Positions 8,406 through 17,303 of a stretch of DNA of 64,000 nucleotides are shown one piece after another (position 1 is the first letter of the stretch; each line of letters starts with the position of its first letter). Under the pieces are notes generated by a model. It searched no databases. It saw only the letters and a program-made list of their open reading frames with translations, and was not told the origin of the DNA. Position numbers and translations under genes: made by a program. Source of the DNA: Nocardiopsis sp. NRRL B-16309 (GTDB taxonomy: Bacteria > Actinomycetota > Actinomycetes > Streptosporangiales > Streptosporangiaceae); assembly GCF_001279585.1 (NCBI RefSeq), contig NZ_LGEC01000114.1, positions 310,001-374,000 on the forward strand, in the 5' to 3' direction.

Positions 8406-8776
8406 TGGCGCTCCCGTTCACGACCGATGAGGTGTACGTACTGCGTGCCCCGGTGGTCATTGACGCGTATGGGAACCGCTCCAGGTCGACGAAGGACTGG
8501 GCGAACGCTGTGCGCACCGGGCCTTTCCCTGCGTGTGTGCAGCCCGACAGTGCGACCCTCGGGGCCTCTCTGGCGACCAAGGAGGAGCGCCGGGGCGGCC
8601 GTGAGCAGCGCTCCAAGTCCATCGCCGTGTACCTCGAACCCGGTGTGGACGTGCTGGCCACGGACGCGCTGGAGATCGCTGGTGTGGTCTGGCAGGTCAA
8701 CGGTGACCCTTTCACCCTCCCGGATGTGGGCGGGCTGGGCCACATGATCCTCAAGGCGGACTGGATCGAGGGGTGA
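8405..8776 (+). CDS. head-tail stopper (head closure) protein
   Basis: The ATG overlaps the previous TGA (TGATG). The 123-residue protein is beta-rich with the pattern VVIDAYGNRSRSTKDW, a segment often seen in SPP1 gp16-like head closure proteins, and ends WQVNGDPFTLP...GLGHMILKADWIEG. Head closure proteins plug the portal channel until tails attach. The call rests on size, fold-like pattern and conserved gene order. Confidence 0.7.
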   Translation: MALPFTTDEVYVLRAPVVIDAYGNRSRSTKDWANAVRTGPFPACVQPDSATLGASLATKEERRGGREQRSKSIAVYLEPGVDVLATDALEIAGVVWQVNGDPFTLPDVGGLGHMILKADWIEG

Positions 8777-8777
8777 C

Positions 8778-9158
8778 GTGGGCAAGGTCGTGCTGAACCA
8801 GGCCACCATCAACCGGTTGGGGTCGTGGGGTCCGGTGGATGACGACATCCATGATCGGGCCCGCCGTGTCCAGGCGATGGCGCGCGGGCGTGGACCGATC
8901 GACACCGGCGATTACGTGTCCTCGATCGACACAGAGTCTTTGGAGCCGCATGGGTGGCGGGTGATCGCCCGCGACCACAAGAGCGCGTGGATCGAGTACG
9001 GCACCCGCCCGCACGAGATCCGGCCCCGCAACAAGAAGGCGCTCTACTGGCCGGGCGCCGCACACCCCGTCGGCAAGGTCGATCACCCCGGGACGGCCCC
9101 GACCCACAATCTCGCCGAAGCGCTCGAACTCGCGGCGCGCGGCACCACACACACCTAG
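8778..9158 (+). CDS. HK97 gp10-like tail/connector protein
   Basis: GTG 8778 gives 126 residues. The segment RGPIDTGDYVSSI resembles the RTG-x-L motif of HK97 gp10 family proteins, and IEYGTRPHEIRPRNKKALYWPG is the typical 'EYGTRPH' block of this family. These proteins take part in head-tail joining or tail completion. It is flanked by the stopper gene and small connector genes in the usual order. Confidence 0.85.
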   Translation: MGKVVLNQATINRLGSWGPVDDDIHDRARRVQAMARGRGPIDTGDYVSSIDTESLEPHGWRVIARDHKSAWIEYGTRPHEIRPRNKKALYWPGAAHPVGKVDHPGTAPTHNLAEALELAARGTTHT

Positions 9159-9166
9159 GAGACACT

Positions 9167-9412
9167 GTGCCGCACGTGAAGATCGGCTACCCGCACAAGG
9201 CCAAGGACGGCACCAAGCGCGTCCAGGGCGAAACTGTGTACGTGTCCAGCGAAGAAGCCCGCGCTCTGGTCGCGGACGGCAAGGGCAAGGTCGTCAAGCC
9301 CTCCCCCGAGGAGGTCGTCAAGCTCGGCGGCGGCAAGGTCCCCGCGAAGGCCAAGCAGGAGCCGCCCAAGCAGGAGACGAAGCTGCCCGCCCGCAAGCCC
9401 GCCGATGGGTGA
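9167..9412 (+). CDS. small Lys-rich connector-region protein, 81 aa
   Basis: GTG 9167 lies 5 bp behind AGGAGACACT. The N-terminal part (VKIGYPHKAKDGTKRVQGETVYV) looks beta-rich, and the C-terminal half is a Lys/Pro/Glu tail (KAKQEPPKQETKLPARK). Comparable small basic proteins lie between gp10-like and tail terminator genes in actinophages. The function is unknown. Confidence 0.5.
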   Translation: MPHVKIGYPHKAKDGTKRVQGETVYVSSEEARALVADGKGKVVKPSPEEVVKLGGGKVPAKAKQEPPKQETKLPARKPADG

Positions 9413-9683
9413 TCTCCCACTGATCGAGGTCGAACGATACGGCGACAGCCTGCGCATCCTCGTGGACGGCAAGCCTCTGCCCTGCCCCGTGGACGAGTCG
9501 GGTGTGCGCATCGTCGCCGCACCCGGCTACCCGTCCGCGATCAACGTCACCATCCCCGCCCGCGAGGTCAGGTTGGTGGACACCAGCGCGCCGAAGGTGC
9601 CCGAAGAGGACAAGCAGAAGGTCGCGGACTACCTGAACTCGAAGGCGCCCCCCTCATCCTGGCGGCCCAAGCCACGCACCTAG
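9405..9683 (+). CDS. small phage protein, 92 aa
   Basis: ATG 9405 overlaps the end of the previous gene by 8 bp. The product is mainly beta-like (LPLIEVERYGDSLRILVDG) with a charged C-terminus that ends in a Ser/Pro/Arg tail. It is part of the connector block before the tail terminator. No family is recognised. Confidence 0.5.
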   Translation: MGDLPLIEVERYGDSLRILVDGKPLPCPVDESGVRIVAAPGYPSAINVTIPAREVRLVDTSAPKVPEEDKQKVADYLNSKAPPSSWRPKPRT

Positions 9684-9692
9684 GGGGTGGCT

Positions 9693-10154
9693 GTGCAGCC
9701 GTTCCCGCTGGTGCTGTACCCGGCCGCTGAACTCGTCTCCGTGACGTGGCACCGCCCACTCCTCGAACCCGTAGGCGTGTACGTGTGCTCCGAACTGCCC
9801 GTGCCCGAGGAGTTCACGGGGCTGCTGCCCATGGTGCAGTTCATCCGGCTGCCGTCACCGCCCGCAGACCGCAGGGTGCACGACATCGCCCGCATGCAAG
9901 GCATCATCCGCGTCGATGAGGACGCCGGCGTGCCCGCCGTAGACGACCTCGCGGGGTTCGTCGCCGCGCACTTCGCGACCATGTCCGGGCAGACCATCAC
10001 CCTCCCGGCCACGGAGTACACGCCGGGCGGGCCCGCCACCGTCGGGTGCATCCGACGCCAGACGTCACCTACGCCGTTCGCTGACAAGAACACAGGCGTG
10101 CTCGCCCGCGCCTTCACAGGCGAGCTGTACCTGCGCCCCTTCCGGGTCGGCTGA
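9693..10154 (+). CDS. tail terminator/completion protein
   Basis: GTG 9693 is chosen because the G-rich site at 9683-9687 gives proper spacing; GTG 9687 is the alternative. The 153-residue product contains PLVLYPAAELVSVTWHRPLL near the N-terminus and a DIARMQGIIRVD segment, resembling tail terminators that cap the tail tube and set its length. Its position, last before the major tail protein, fits. A strong terminator follows. Confidence 0.65.
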   Translation: MQPFPLVLYPAAELVSVTWHRPLLEPVGVYVCSELPVPEEFTGLLPMVQFIRLPSPPADRRVHDIARMQGIIRVDEDAGVPAVDDLAGFVAAHFATMSGQTITLPATEYTPGGPATVGCIRRQTSPTPFADKNTGVLARAFTGELYLRPFRVG

Positions 10155-10170
10155 CCCGGCACACCACACA

Positions 10171-10199
10171 CCCCGGACACCCCACGGTGCCGGGGTTTT
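10171..10199 (+). terminator. Rho-independent terminator before the major tail gene
   Basis: Outer arms CCCCGG/CCGGGG and inner arms CACC/GGTG form a hairpin followed by TTTT. It separates the connector block from the major tail protein gene, which could then be expressed at a different level. Confidence 0.75.
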
Positions 10200-10236
10200 C
10201 CCATGCCCACGCCAGGGCTGAACCCCAGGAGGGGAC

Positions 10237-11055
10237 ATGGCTGACAACGTCGATGCCATCCGCGCATACGGAACCGACGGCGGCAAGGTGTACGTCGCGC
10301 CGCTCGGATCCACCCTGCCCACCGGACTGGACGCATTCGGTGCCGAGTGGTGGGACCTCGGAGCGTGCGACCCGTCCGGGCTCGTCGAAGCCTACGAGGA
10401 AGAGCGCAACGAGAAGCGCCCCCTGGGCTACAAGAGCCCGGTGCGCACCGACATCATCTCGGTGACGAAGACCTTCACCACCCCCATGTGGGAGATGAAC
10501 CCGTACACGCAGGCCCTCTACGACGGTGTGGACCTCGCCGACATGGAGGAGCTGGCCGGTGGCATCCTCCACTACCCGAAGTACCGGCCCACGGGCCCCC
10601 GGCGTTACATGCTCGCGGTGGACACCTTCGATGGCACCAACCACGAGCGGACCGTCGCGGCGATCGCGGAGATCACCTCGCGGGCGGAGCGCACGAAGAA
10701 CGCTGAGAACGTCACTGGTTCGCCGCTGACGTGGACGGTGTACGAAGCCAGCGACGGGCTCATGTTCGACCGCTACTTCCTGTCCGACGGCATGTGGCTG
10801 CCCGTGGAGACCATGGCTGTCACCGGCACCCTGACCGCTGCCGTGTCCGCGACCACGCAGCTCACCGCGACCGCCACGTTCTACAACGAGAGCAACGAGG
10901 ACGTGTCCGCGACCGCTGAGTGGGACACCGACGCGCCGCTGATCGCGACCGTCGACGCCCTCGGTGAAGTGACGGGTGTGTCCGCCGGCACCGCGAACAT
11001 CACCGCGATGTACCGGGGTGTGACCGACACCGTTGAGGTGACGATCACCGCCTGA
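10237..11055 (+). CDS. major tail tube protein with C-terminal Ig-like domain
   Basis: ATG 10237 follows AGGAGGGGAC. The first ~190 residues match the tail tube pattern (KVYVAPLGSTLPTGLDAFGAEWWDLG, VTKTFTTPMWEMNPYTQALYDGVD). From about residue 193 to the end is a bacterial Ig-like (Big_2) domain: VTGTLTAAVSATTQLTATAT, WDTDAPLIATVDALGEVTGV, SAGTANITAMYRG. Big_2 domains on tail tubes project from the virion and are thought to bind surface sugars. Strong hairpins lie on both sides of the gene, consistent with separate, high expression. Confidence 0.9.
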   Translation: MADNVDAIRAYGTDGGKVYVAPLGSTLPTGLDAFGAEWWDLGACDPSGLVEAYEEERNEKRPLGYKSPVRTDIISVTKTFTTPMWEMNPYTQALYDGVDLADMEELAGGILHYPKYRPTGPRRYMLAVDTFDGTNHERTVAAIAEITSRAERTKNAENVTGSPLTWTVYEASDGLMFDRYFLSDGMWLPVETMAVTGTLTAAVSATTQLTATATFYNESNEDVSATAEWDTDAPLIATVDALGEVTGVSAGTANITAMYRGVTDTVEVTITA

Positions 11056-11061
11056 TGAGCG

Positions 11062-11100
11062 GCGGTCGGGGTGTACGCGCAGGTCCACCCCGGCCGCTTT
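11062..11100 (+). terminator. terminator after the major tail gene
   Basis: Twelve-bp arms GCGGTCGGGGTG (11062-11073) and CACCCCGGCCGC (11086-11097), with one G-T pair, run into TTTC. The placement right after a highly expressed structural gene is typical. Confidence 0.65.
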
Positions 11101-11146
11101 CTACCTGACCTGCGCTAGGCCTGCGTGACCTGCGAGGAGAACCATC

Positions 11147-11527
11147 ATGACTGCTGCCCGTAAGCCCACCCCGGCGCGTAAGCCCGCGGTGAAGAAGCCC
11201 GCCCCGCCCGCTGGCGCGGTGTCCGTCGCTGACCTGCCCGACAACCAGGCGTCGCAGATCAACGAAGCGATGGAGGAACCGGTCCCGTTCGTCATGGGCG
11301 ACGGGACGGTGTTCGTGTTCAAGGCGCCCGCGGAGTGGTCGTTCAAGGCTGACGTGTCGTTCGCCCGCGCTGACATCGTCGGGTGGGCGCGCGGCGCCCT
11401 CGAAGACCCCGAACAGTTGGACGCGTTCCTGAACTCGCCCGCCCGCGCGGTCGGCCGCATCATCCGCTACTTCGACGACAAGGCCGGTTTGACCCGGGGG
11501 GAAGACGGCAGCTCCTCCACGTCCTAG
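11147..11527 (+). CDS. tail assembly chaperone, zero-frame product
   Basis: ATG 11147 has GAGGAGAACC upstream; the product is 126 residues. It begins with a Lys/Pro/Ala-rich tail and then a compact domain (EEPVPFVMGDGTVFVFKAPAEWSF) typical of gpG-like chaperones in actinophages. The open -1 frame overlaps its end and continues to 11949, and it lies between the tail tube and tape measure genes, the standard setting for a programmed frameshift. It helps assemble the tail around the tape measure protein and is not itself a virion component (family knowledge). Confidence 0.85.
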   Translation: MTAARKPTPARKPAVKKPAPPAGAVSVADLPDNQASQINEAMEEPVPFVMGDGTVFVFKAPAEWSFKADVSFARADIVGWARGALEDPEQLDAFLNSPARAVGRIIRYFDDKAGLTRGEDGSSSTS

Positions 11528-11949
11528 AGCATCACGCACGTGAGGTGGAGCTAGACCTACTCGACCGGGGCCACGACATCGTCGACTTCTACCGGGGGCA
11601 CATCAGCTTCCGGCGCCTGGCGCTGCTCGTCATCCACGACATGGCGCGCATGCCGCGCACACGGGCCGCCGTCAACGGCATGGACGCCGACCGGCCGTGG
11701 GACGAGACCAACACACAGTTGGCGGTCATCGACACCCGCTTGCAGTCGCTGCTGCGGGTCGCGTGGGTGGGCGGGCGGCTCCAACACAACCCGCCCGACG
11801 TCAACCCGTACCCGATACCCACAGCCAAGGGCGATCAGCAGCAGTCTCAGGCGCGCCGCCCCGACCCGCGCAAACAGGCCTACCTGGAGCGGTTCGCGCC
11901 ACCCAAACGGCACCTGACGCTCGTGAAGACACCACCAACCAGCGAGTAG
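11498..11949 (+). CDS. tail assembly chaperone, -1 frameshift extension
   Basis: The -1 frame is open from 11383 to 11949 and encodes VELDLLDRGHDIVDFYRGHI then SFRRLALLVIHDM, a pattern very like the T-part of actinophage G-T chaperones. No good start or ribosome site precedes it; GTG 11545 is the only likely internal start. The slip most likely happens at a run of six G (11496-11501), read CGG GGG GAA in frame zero. This is not a canonical X-XXY-YYZ heptamer, so the exact site is uncertain. Confidence 0.8.
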
Positions 11950-11959
11950 GGGGTGCCGG

Positions 11960-14900
11960 ATGCCCGACGCCGGATCAGTGTGGGTCGACGTCCTCCCCGA
12001 CCTGAAGAAGTTCGGGCCGCGGCTGCGCGCGGAGCTGAAGGCGCACGCCGACAAGGGCCTGGACGTGCCCGTCGGCATCGACACCAAGGCAGCCCGGTCC
12101 GAGCTCAGCTTCTTCAAGCGGGAGCTGGACACGCTCGGGCGCCGTCACCCGCGCATCCGCGTCACCGCTGACACCAAGTCCGCGCTGTCGGGGCTCGTGG
12201 CGGTGGACAAGGCCGCGGACCGCCTCGACGGCCGCACCATCAACATGAAGGTCGCCACCTCCGGCAGCGGGCCCGTTGCGCCCGCGACGCCCCGGGCGCC
12301 CACCAGCGGAGGCAGCGGTTCCGGCGGCGGGCAGCGCCCGTTCACGGACGTGTCCCCTGCTGGCGTTGCCGCGCTCACCACGCTGATCCCGCCGCTCATT
12401 CCCGCTGTGGGTGCGCTCGCGGGCGGTTTGGGTGCTGTCGCGTCCGGGTTCATCGTGGCCGCGGCTGGTGCTGGTGCGTTCGCGTTGGCGGCTGTCCCTG
12501 CGATCAAGGACGCCACCGAAGCGACCGGCGACCTCTCCGCGCAGCAGGAGATGTTCCGCGACTCCTTGGGTGGTCTCACTGCGTCGTGGAACCAGTTCCG
12601 GTCCGCGACGGACGGGCCTGTGCTGGTCGCTGCGGCGCGTGGTGTGGACGTCGCGAACGTCGGCTTGTCCAAGCTCATCCCGGTCACGCACCGCACCGCA
12701 ACCGCCCTGGGCACGTTGGGCGTGGAGGCCCGCAACGGCCTCGATGGGGAACGCTGGTCCAACTTCTTCAGCTTCTTGGACCGTCAGGCCACCCCGACCA
12801 CGCTCACCTTCGGCCGCACCCTCGGCAACCTCGCCACCGGGGTGGCCGGGTTCGCCGTGTCCATGGAACCCCTGTGGAACGAGGTCGCCCCCGGCCTGGA
12901 GGACATGTCCGCACGGTTCGCCGCGTGGGGCAACGACTCGGCGGGGTTCACCGACTTCATCGAGTGGACCATCGAGAACGGGCCCGTGTTCCTGGGGTTC
13001 TTCGGTCAGATCGCCGAAACCGCCATCGACGTCGGCGTGGCCCTTGGTCCGCTCGGCACTGTCTACGCACAGGGCCTAACCATCCTCGCGGGCGCCATCA
13101 GCGCGGTCGCCGAGACCGCACCATGGCTCCTCCAGGCGGCTGTCGCGGCGAAGACCGCACAGATCGCCTTCCAGCTCCTCGGGCGCACCAACACCGGGTT
13201 GATCCAGCCCCTGCGTGAACTCCCGGCCCGCATTCAGGAGGTCGGCTCCAACTTCCGCAGCGCCACCACCAGCGCCTCCGGGTTCCGGGGCGCCCTGTCC
13301 GGCGTGTCCGGGGCCCTCGGCGGCCCATGGGGTCTTGCCCTCGCCGCCGCCACCGTCGGCCTTGGTGCCTGGATCGCGAAGAAGAACGAGGCCACGGCCG
13401 CTTCGCGCGAGTTCCGGGACGCCCTCGAAGCTGACGGTGGGGTCCTCGCCGACAACACCCGCGAACAGCTCGCGAACAACCTGGCCGAGGAAGGCGCGGT
13501 CGAACTCGCCCGCGAACTCGGACTCGACCTCGGGCTGGTCACCGACGCACTGCTCGGTAACGCGCAGGCGCGCCGACAGGTCAACGGGACCCTCGACGAG
13601 TACAGCGACAAGCTCGTGGACGCCGCTGCGGGCGGCACCGCCGTCGAAGAGCAAACGGCCTTGCAGGCCCACCAGGCTGACAGGCTCCGGGGCATCCTCG
13701 AAGGCCAGAACGGTGTCATCACTGAGGGTGTGGGCCTGTACAACGACACCCAGGCGGCCATGTTGGCTCTTGGTGTGGAGACGGGCGTCGCCACTGAGCA
13801 TCAGATCGGCCTCAACGGGGCCATGGCCGAGGGCGCGTTCCAGGCCCGTGACCTGAAGACCGCGCTGGATGAGTTGACCGGTGGCGCGGTCACGGTCGCG
13901 GGCGCCGAGGCTGATTTCCAGGAGGCCGTGGACCGTGCCACCGAGTCTGTCGCGACCAACGGAGCAACCCTCGACGACAACACCGAGGCGGGTCGGGCGA
14001 ACCGTGACGCGCTTGAGGAGATCCGCAACCGCACGAACGATCTGACGGTCGCGCGAGCCGACGACGAACAAGCGGTGTACGAGCAGATCGAAGCACAGCG
14101 GGAGGGCCGCGCGGAGTTCGTGCGGGTCGCCCGTCAGATGGGGTTGACCGAAGGCGCCGCTGAGGATCTCGCGGACGAGTACCTCGGTATCCCGTCCGAG
14201 GTCGAGACCGAGATCCGGATTGCGGCCAGTGGCACGTGGGCGCCGGCGTCCACGACGGAGGGGCAGGCACGGCAGGGCACGGGCCCGTGGTCGGGGTTCG
14301 CCACGGGCGGTCCGGTATCCGGCCCGGGTACGGCCACGTCGGACAGCATCCCCGCGCTCCTCAGTGATGGCGAGTTCGTTGAGCCCACCGCGTCCGTGGA
14401 CTACTACGGGGCGGGCCTTTTCGAGGCGCTGAGGCACCGCGCTATCCCCCGCGAGGCTCTGCCGGGGTTCGCCACAGGCGGCCGGGTCACCCGGGGGCAG
14501 GGCACCCAGCCGTGGGATGTCATCCACGACCACCAGGACGACGTCCGTGAGGAGTACAACCGTCTCGTTGCGTCGCTGATCGGCCGTGTCGGCGATGACA
14601 TGGCTGAGCAGTGGGCCAGCGCTGTGGCGGGTCCGATGGGTGTGGTGGGTCTCGCTGAGGCCAGCATCGGGCGGTTCCCGGAGATTCCTTCCGGGTCGAA
14701 CCAGAACGCGATCACGTCCTGGTACGGGATGAACGGCGCGCCGTGGTGCGCGATGTTCATCAGCTGGTTGTTCTCGCAGGTCGGAGCGTCGTCAGCGCTC
14801 GGTGGCGCGTCACGTACCGCGTGGACGGGCGACTACTACGGGTCAGGGATGTCCACCACCAACAACCCGATGCCCGGTGACGTGGCGGTGTACGGCACCC

Positions 14901-15421
14901 GGCACGTCAACCTCGTCACCAGCCCCGGCGGGTCACGGCGGGTCGGCGGCAACCAGTCCAACAACGTCACCGCGGGCGGCGGCTACTCGGGCGGGACGAT
15001 CTTCCGACCCAACTGGGGGTTGGCCGGTTTCGCGACCGGAGGCCGGGTGTCCATCGCGGACATCATGGCCCAGGACCGTGAGGAGGACCAGCGGTCCGGC
15101 ATGGACCCGCAGGTCCGCAACCTCCGCCAGATCATGGGGTTGGCGGGCGGCGGGTTGGCGTCCGGGTGGACTGTGGTCGGCGAGGAGGGCCCCGAGCTGG
15201 CCCGGTTCGACGACCCGGCGCGCATCTACTCCAACCAAGAGTCGGCGCGCATGCTGTCCGTCGCCGGACAGGCCGCAGCGCAAGGCGGCGACGGTGCGTC
15301 GGCGCCGCTGGTGGGCGAGTACCACCAGCACCTCCACGACTCCCAAGCCACCATGCGCGAGGCCATGGGTGCTCTCACCCACACCCTTCGGGCCGTCGAC
15401 TATGGAGGGCTGTATGGCTGA
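11960..15421 (+). CDS. tape measure protein with CHAP-like domain
   Basis: This 1153-residue protein sets tail length. The N-terminus (SVWVDVLPDLKKFGPRLRAE) is a typical actinophage tape measure opening. A hydrophobic region (about 135-185, LIPAVGALAGGLGAVASGF) may insert into the host membrane, followed by long coiled helices. Around residues 895-1020 there is a CHAP-like peptidoglycan hydrolase segment, with the candidate nucleophile in PWCAMFISW (Cys near 928) and a His in RHVNLV (near 982). ATG 11960 follows GGGGGTGCC, and the 3' end overlaps the next gene by 8 bp. Confidence 0.9.
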   Translation: MPDAGSVWVDVLPDLKKFGPRLRAELKAHADKGLDVPVGIDTKAARSELSFFKRELDTLGRRHPRIRVTADTKSALSGLVAVDKAADRLDGRTINMKVATSGSGPVAPATPRAPTSGGSGSGGGQRPFTDVSPAGVAALTTLIPPLIPAVGALAGGLGAVASGFIVAAAGAGAFALAAVPAIKDATEATGDLSAQQEMFRDSLGGLTASWNQFRSATDGPVLVAAARGVDVANVGLSKLIPVTHRTATALGTLGVEARNGLDGERWSNFFSFLDRQATPTTLTFGRTLGNLATGVAGFAVSMEPLWNEVAPGLEDMSARFAAWGNDSAGFTDFIEWTIENGPVFLGFFGQIAETAIDVGVALGPLGTVYAQGLTILAGAISAVAETAPWLLQAAVAAKTAQIAFQLLGRTNTGLIQPLRELPARIQEVGSNFRSATTSASGFRGALSGVSGALGGPWGLALAAATVGLGAWIAKKNEATAASREFRDALEADGGVLADNTREQLANNLAEEGAVELARELGLDLGLVTDALLGNAQARRQVNGTLDEYSDKLVDAAAGGTAVEEQTALQAHQADRLRGILEGQNGVITEGVGLYNDTQAAMLALGVETGVATEHQIGLNGAMAEGAFQARDLKTALDELTGGAVTVAGAEADFQEAVDRATESVATNGATLDDNTEAGRANRDALEEIRNRTNDLTVARADDEQAVYEQIEAQREGRAEFVRVARQMGLTEGAAEDLADEYLGIPSEVETEIRIAASGTWAPASTTEGQARQGTGPWSGFATGGPVSGPGTATSDSIPALLSDGEFVEPTASVDYYGAGLFEALRHRAIPREALPGFATGGRVTRGQGTQPWDVIHDHQDDVREEYNRLVASLIGRVGDDMAEQWASAVAGPMGVVGLAEASIGRFPEIPSGSNQNAITSWYGMNGAPWCAMFISWLFSQVGASSALGGASRTAWTGDYYGSGMSTTNNPMPGDVAVYGTRHVNLVTSPGGSRRVGGNQSNNVTAGGGYSGGTIFRPNWGLAGFATGGRVSIADIMAQDREEDQRSGMDPQVRNLRQIMGLAGGGLASGWTVVGEEGPELARFDDPARIYSNQESARMLSVAGQAAAQGGDGASAPLVGEYHQHLHDSQATMREAMGALTHTLRAVDYGGLYG

Positions 15422-16295
15422 TCTGGCCGAAGACCAGTGGGATTTGGGTGGGCTGGTCATCGGCCGCGGCCAGGCGGTCGCGGTCGATGACTTCGATCTC
15501 GGGGACGTGGGCGCCCGCCTTGGCGATGTGGACGTGGCGGGCGGCGAGGGCGTCGTGCCCGGCTACGACTACCACGGCGGACGCACCCTGTCCCTGACGG
15601 TGTTCACTGACCAGGCGGACGCCGCCACCGCGCAGGCGGCGTGGCGGTCGCTGGAGTCGCTGTGGCGCCAGCACGACCTCCGGTACACCCCGCGCACGGT
15701 CGTCCCGTTGCGGATCCGCGTCGCGGACCGGGACACCGTGCGCGTGTACGGGCGGCCACGCAAGTTCTCACCAACGGGGCTGCGGGGCCTGCCTGACGGC
15801 GCGGTGGGCGCTATCGCCACGTTCGACGCCATGCACACCAACTACCTCTCCGACGAAGAGTCCACGGTCACCCTGTCGTTGGTCACCACGGGGGACGGCG
15901 GTATCACCTGGCCCATCGCGTCGTGGCCGATCACGTGGGCTGCTGGGGGTGAACGCCAGGACGCGGCCTACAACGCGGGCGACATGGATGCGTGGCCGCT
16001 CATCACCATCAGCGGTCCGATCACGAACCCGCAGGTGGCGCTGGTCGGCACCAACATCAGCATCCGCCTGGTCGACACCATCGCTGACGGCCAGTCCGTG
16101 ACGCTCGATCCGCGCCCGTGGTCCCGGTCCATCACCCGCTCCGACGGGGCGTCACTCGCAGGCAAAGCACGCGGGTCCCGCCTCGAAGACCTCCGACTCC
16201 CGCCCGGCCAGACGGTCATCCACTTCTCCGGCACGGACCTGACCGGCACATCCTCATGCACGGTCCGGCACCGACACGCCTACTCGACCCCGTAG
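15414..16295 (+). CDS. distal tail protein (Dit-like)
   Basis: The ATG lies inside the end of the tape measure gene and follows GGAGGGCTGT. The 293-residue protein opens with a strand-rich domain (DLGGLVIGRGQAVAVDDFDL; YDYHGGRTLSLTVF) like the N-terminal ring domain of Dit proteins, and has a second beta domain near the C-terminus. Dit forms the hub between tail tube and tip. Gene order after the tape measure supports the call. Confidence 0.75.
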   Translation: MADLAEDQWDLGGLVIGRGQAVAVDDFDLGDVGARLGDVDVAGGEGVVPGYDYHGGRTLSLTVFTDQADAATAQAAWRSLESLWRQHDLRYTPRTVVPLRIRVADRDTVRVYGRPRKFSPTGLRGLPDGAVGAIATFDAMHTNYLSDEESTVTLSLVTTGDGGITWPIASWPITWAAGGERQDAAYNAGDMDAWPLITISGPITNPQVALVGTNISIRLVDTIADGQSVTLDPRPWSRSITRSDGASLAGKARGSRLEDLRLPPGQTVIHFSGTDLTGTSSCTVRHRHAYSTP

Positions 16296-16304
16296 GAGGT
16301 CCCC

Positions 16305-17303
16305 GTGACTTTGCAGGTTGACTCGTGGGCGGTCGAAGGCGCCGGATCCTCACCCCAGATCGCCCGGCTGATGCTGACCTCCGCGACCCGTTCCGGGAAC
16401 GGCATCGTCGACCCCGCCGACCTCGAAGTGCAGGAGCTTGCGGTGCCGGGCACGTCGGTGCGCGTCGCGGCCGGGGCTGCGGTCATGTACGGGCAGGAGG
16501 CCGTGTTTCAGGGCTCGTACTACGCCCACAACGTCGGTGAGGAAGAAGTCCCGGTCACCGCGACGGACGGCGGCGGGGGACGCTCCGACCTGCTCATCCT
16601 GCGCACCGAAGACCCCGGCATCGACGGCACCCCGTGGGTGCACGACCCGGCCACGGACAAGATCTACTACTTCCGCATCATCGAGGGCGTCGCCTCCGAC
16701 ACCACCGAGGTGCCCTCGGGCACGACTGGCGTGGCGCTGGCCCGGATCGACATCCCCGTGTCCACGGCCACGATCACGCAGGACATGATCACGGACCTGC
16801 GCACGATGCTCCAGCCCCGCACCGAGTACGTCATCCGCACCCAGCAGGGTTTTGACCCGATCGACTACGCGGGCAACATCCAGACACCGAACTGGGAAAA
16901 CTGGCCCGACCTGACCTGGACCGTGGACATTCCCGAGTGGGCCACACAGGTCCAGGTGGACGCCACGTGGGCGAACGCGGGCTACTTCCCCTCCGACTAC
17001 TCCGGGTCCGGGTCTACCGACGCCCGGGGTGAAACCCGCATCAGTTTGAAGGCGGGCACCGACGAAATCCTCACAACCACCGGGGCGTACAACCACAACG
17101 AACTCTCCGACACCAACGGCTACCGGGTGCACATGTCGGTGCTCGATGACGTGGACATCCCCTCGGAGTTGCGGGGTGTGACCGCTGAGCTGCGCATGCA
17201 GGTGTCCGGTGACACGGTGGGCGGACGGTTGCGAGCCGACGACTACATGCACGCCGGGGTACGGCTCATGTTCAACGAGGTCCCGGTTTCTGGGGCGTCG
17301 TGA
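16305..17303 (+). CDS. minor tail protein, 332 aa
   Basis: GTG 16305 lies behind AGGAGGTCCCC. The N-terminal ~170 residues match a tail-tip segment seen in actinophages (WAVEGAGSSPQIARLMLTSA, GAAVMYGQEAVFQGSYY), with a helix TITQDMITDLRTML in its centre. The C-terminal ~150 residues are beta-rich and could be a carbohydrate-binding or jelly-roll domain. It is likely a baseplate or tail-tip component. Its overlap with the following gene indicates coupled translation. Confidence 0.65.
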   Translation: MTLQVDSWAVEGAGSSPQIARLMLTSATRSGNGIVDPADLEVQELAVPGTSVRVAAGAAVMYGQEAVFQGSYYAHNVGEEEVPVTATDGGGGRSDLLILRTEDPGIDGTPWVHDPATDKIYYFRIIEGVASDTTEVPSGTTGVALARIDIPVSTATITQDMITDLRTMLQPRTEYVIRTQQGFDPIDYAGNIQTPNWENWPDLTWTVDIPEWATQVQVDATWANAGYFPSDYSGSGSTDARGETRISLKAGTDEILTTTGAYNHNELSDTNGYRVHMSVLDDVDIPSELRGVTAELRMQVSGDTVGGRLRADDYMHAGVRLMFNEVPVSGAS

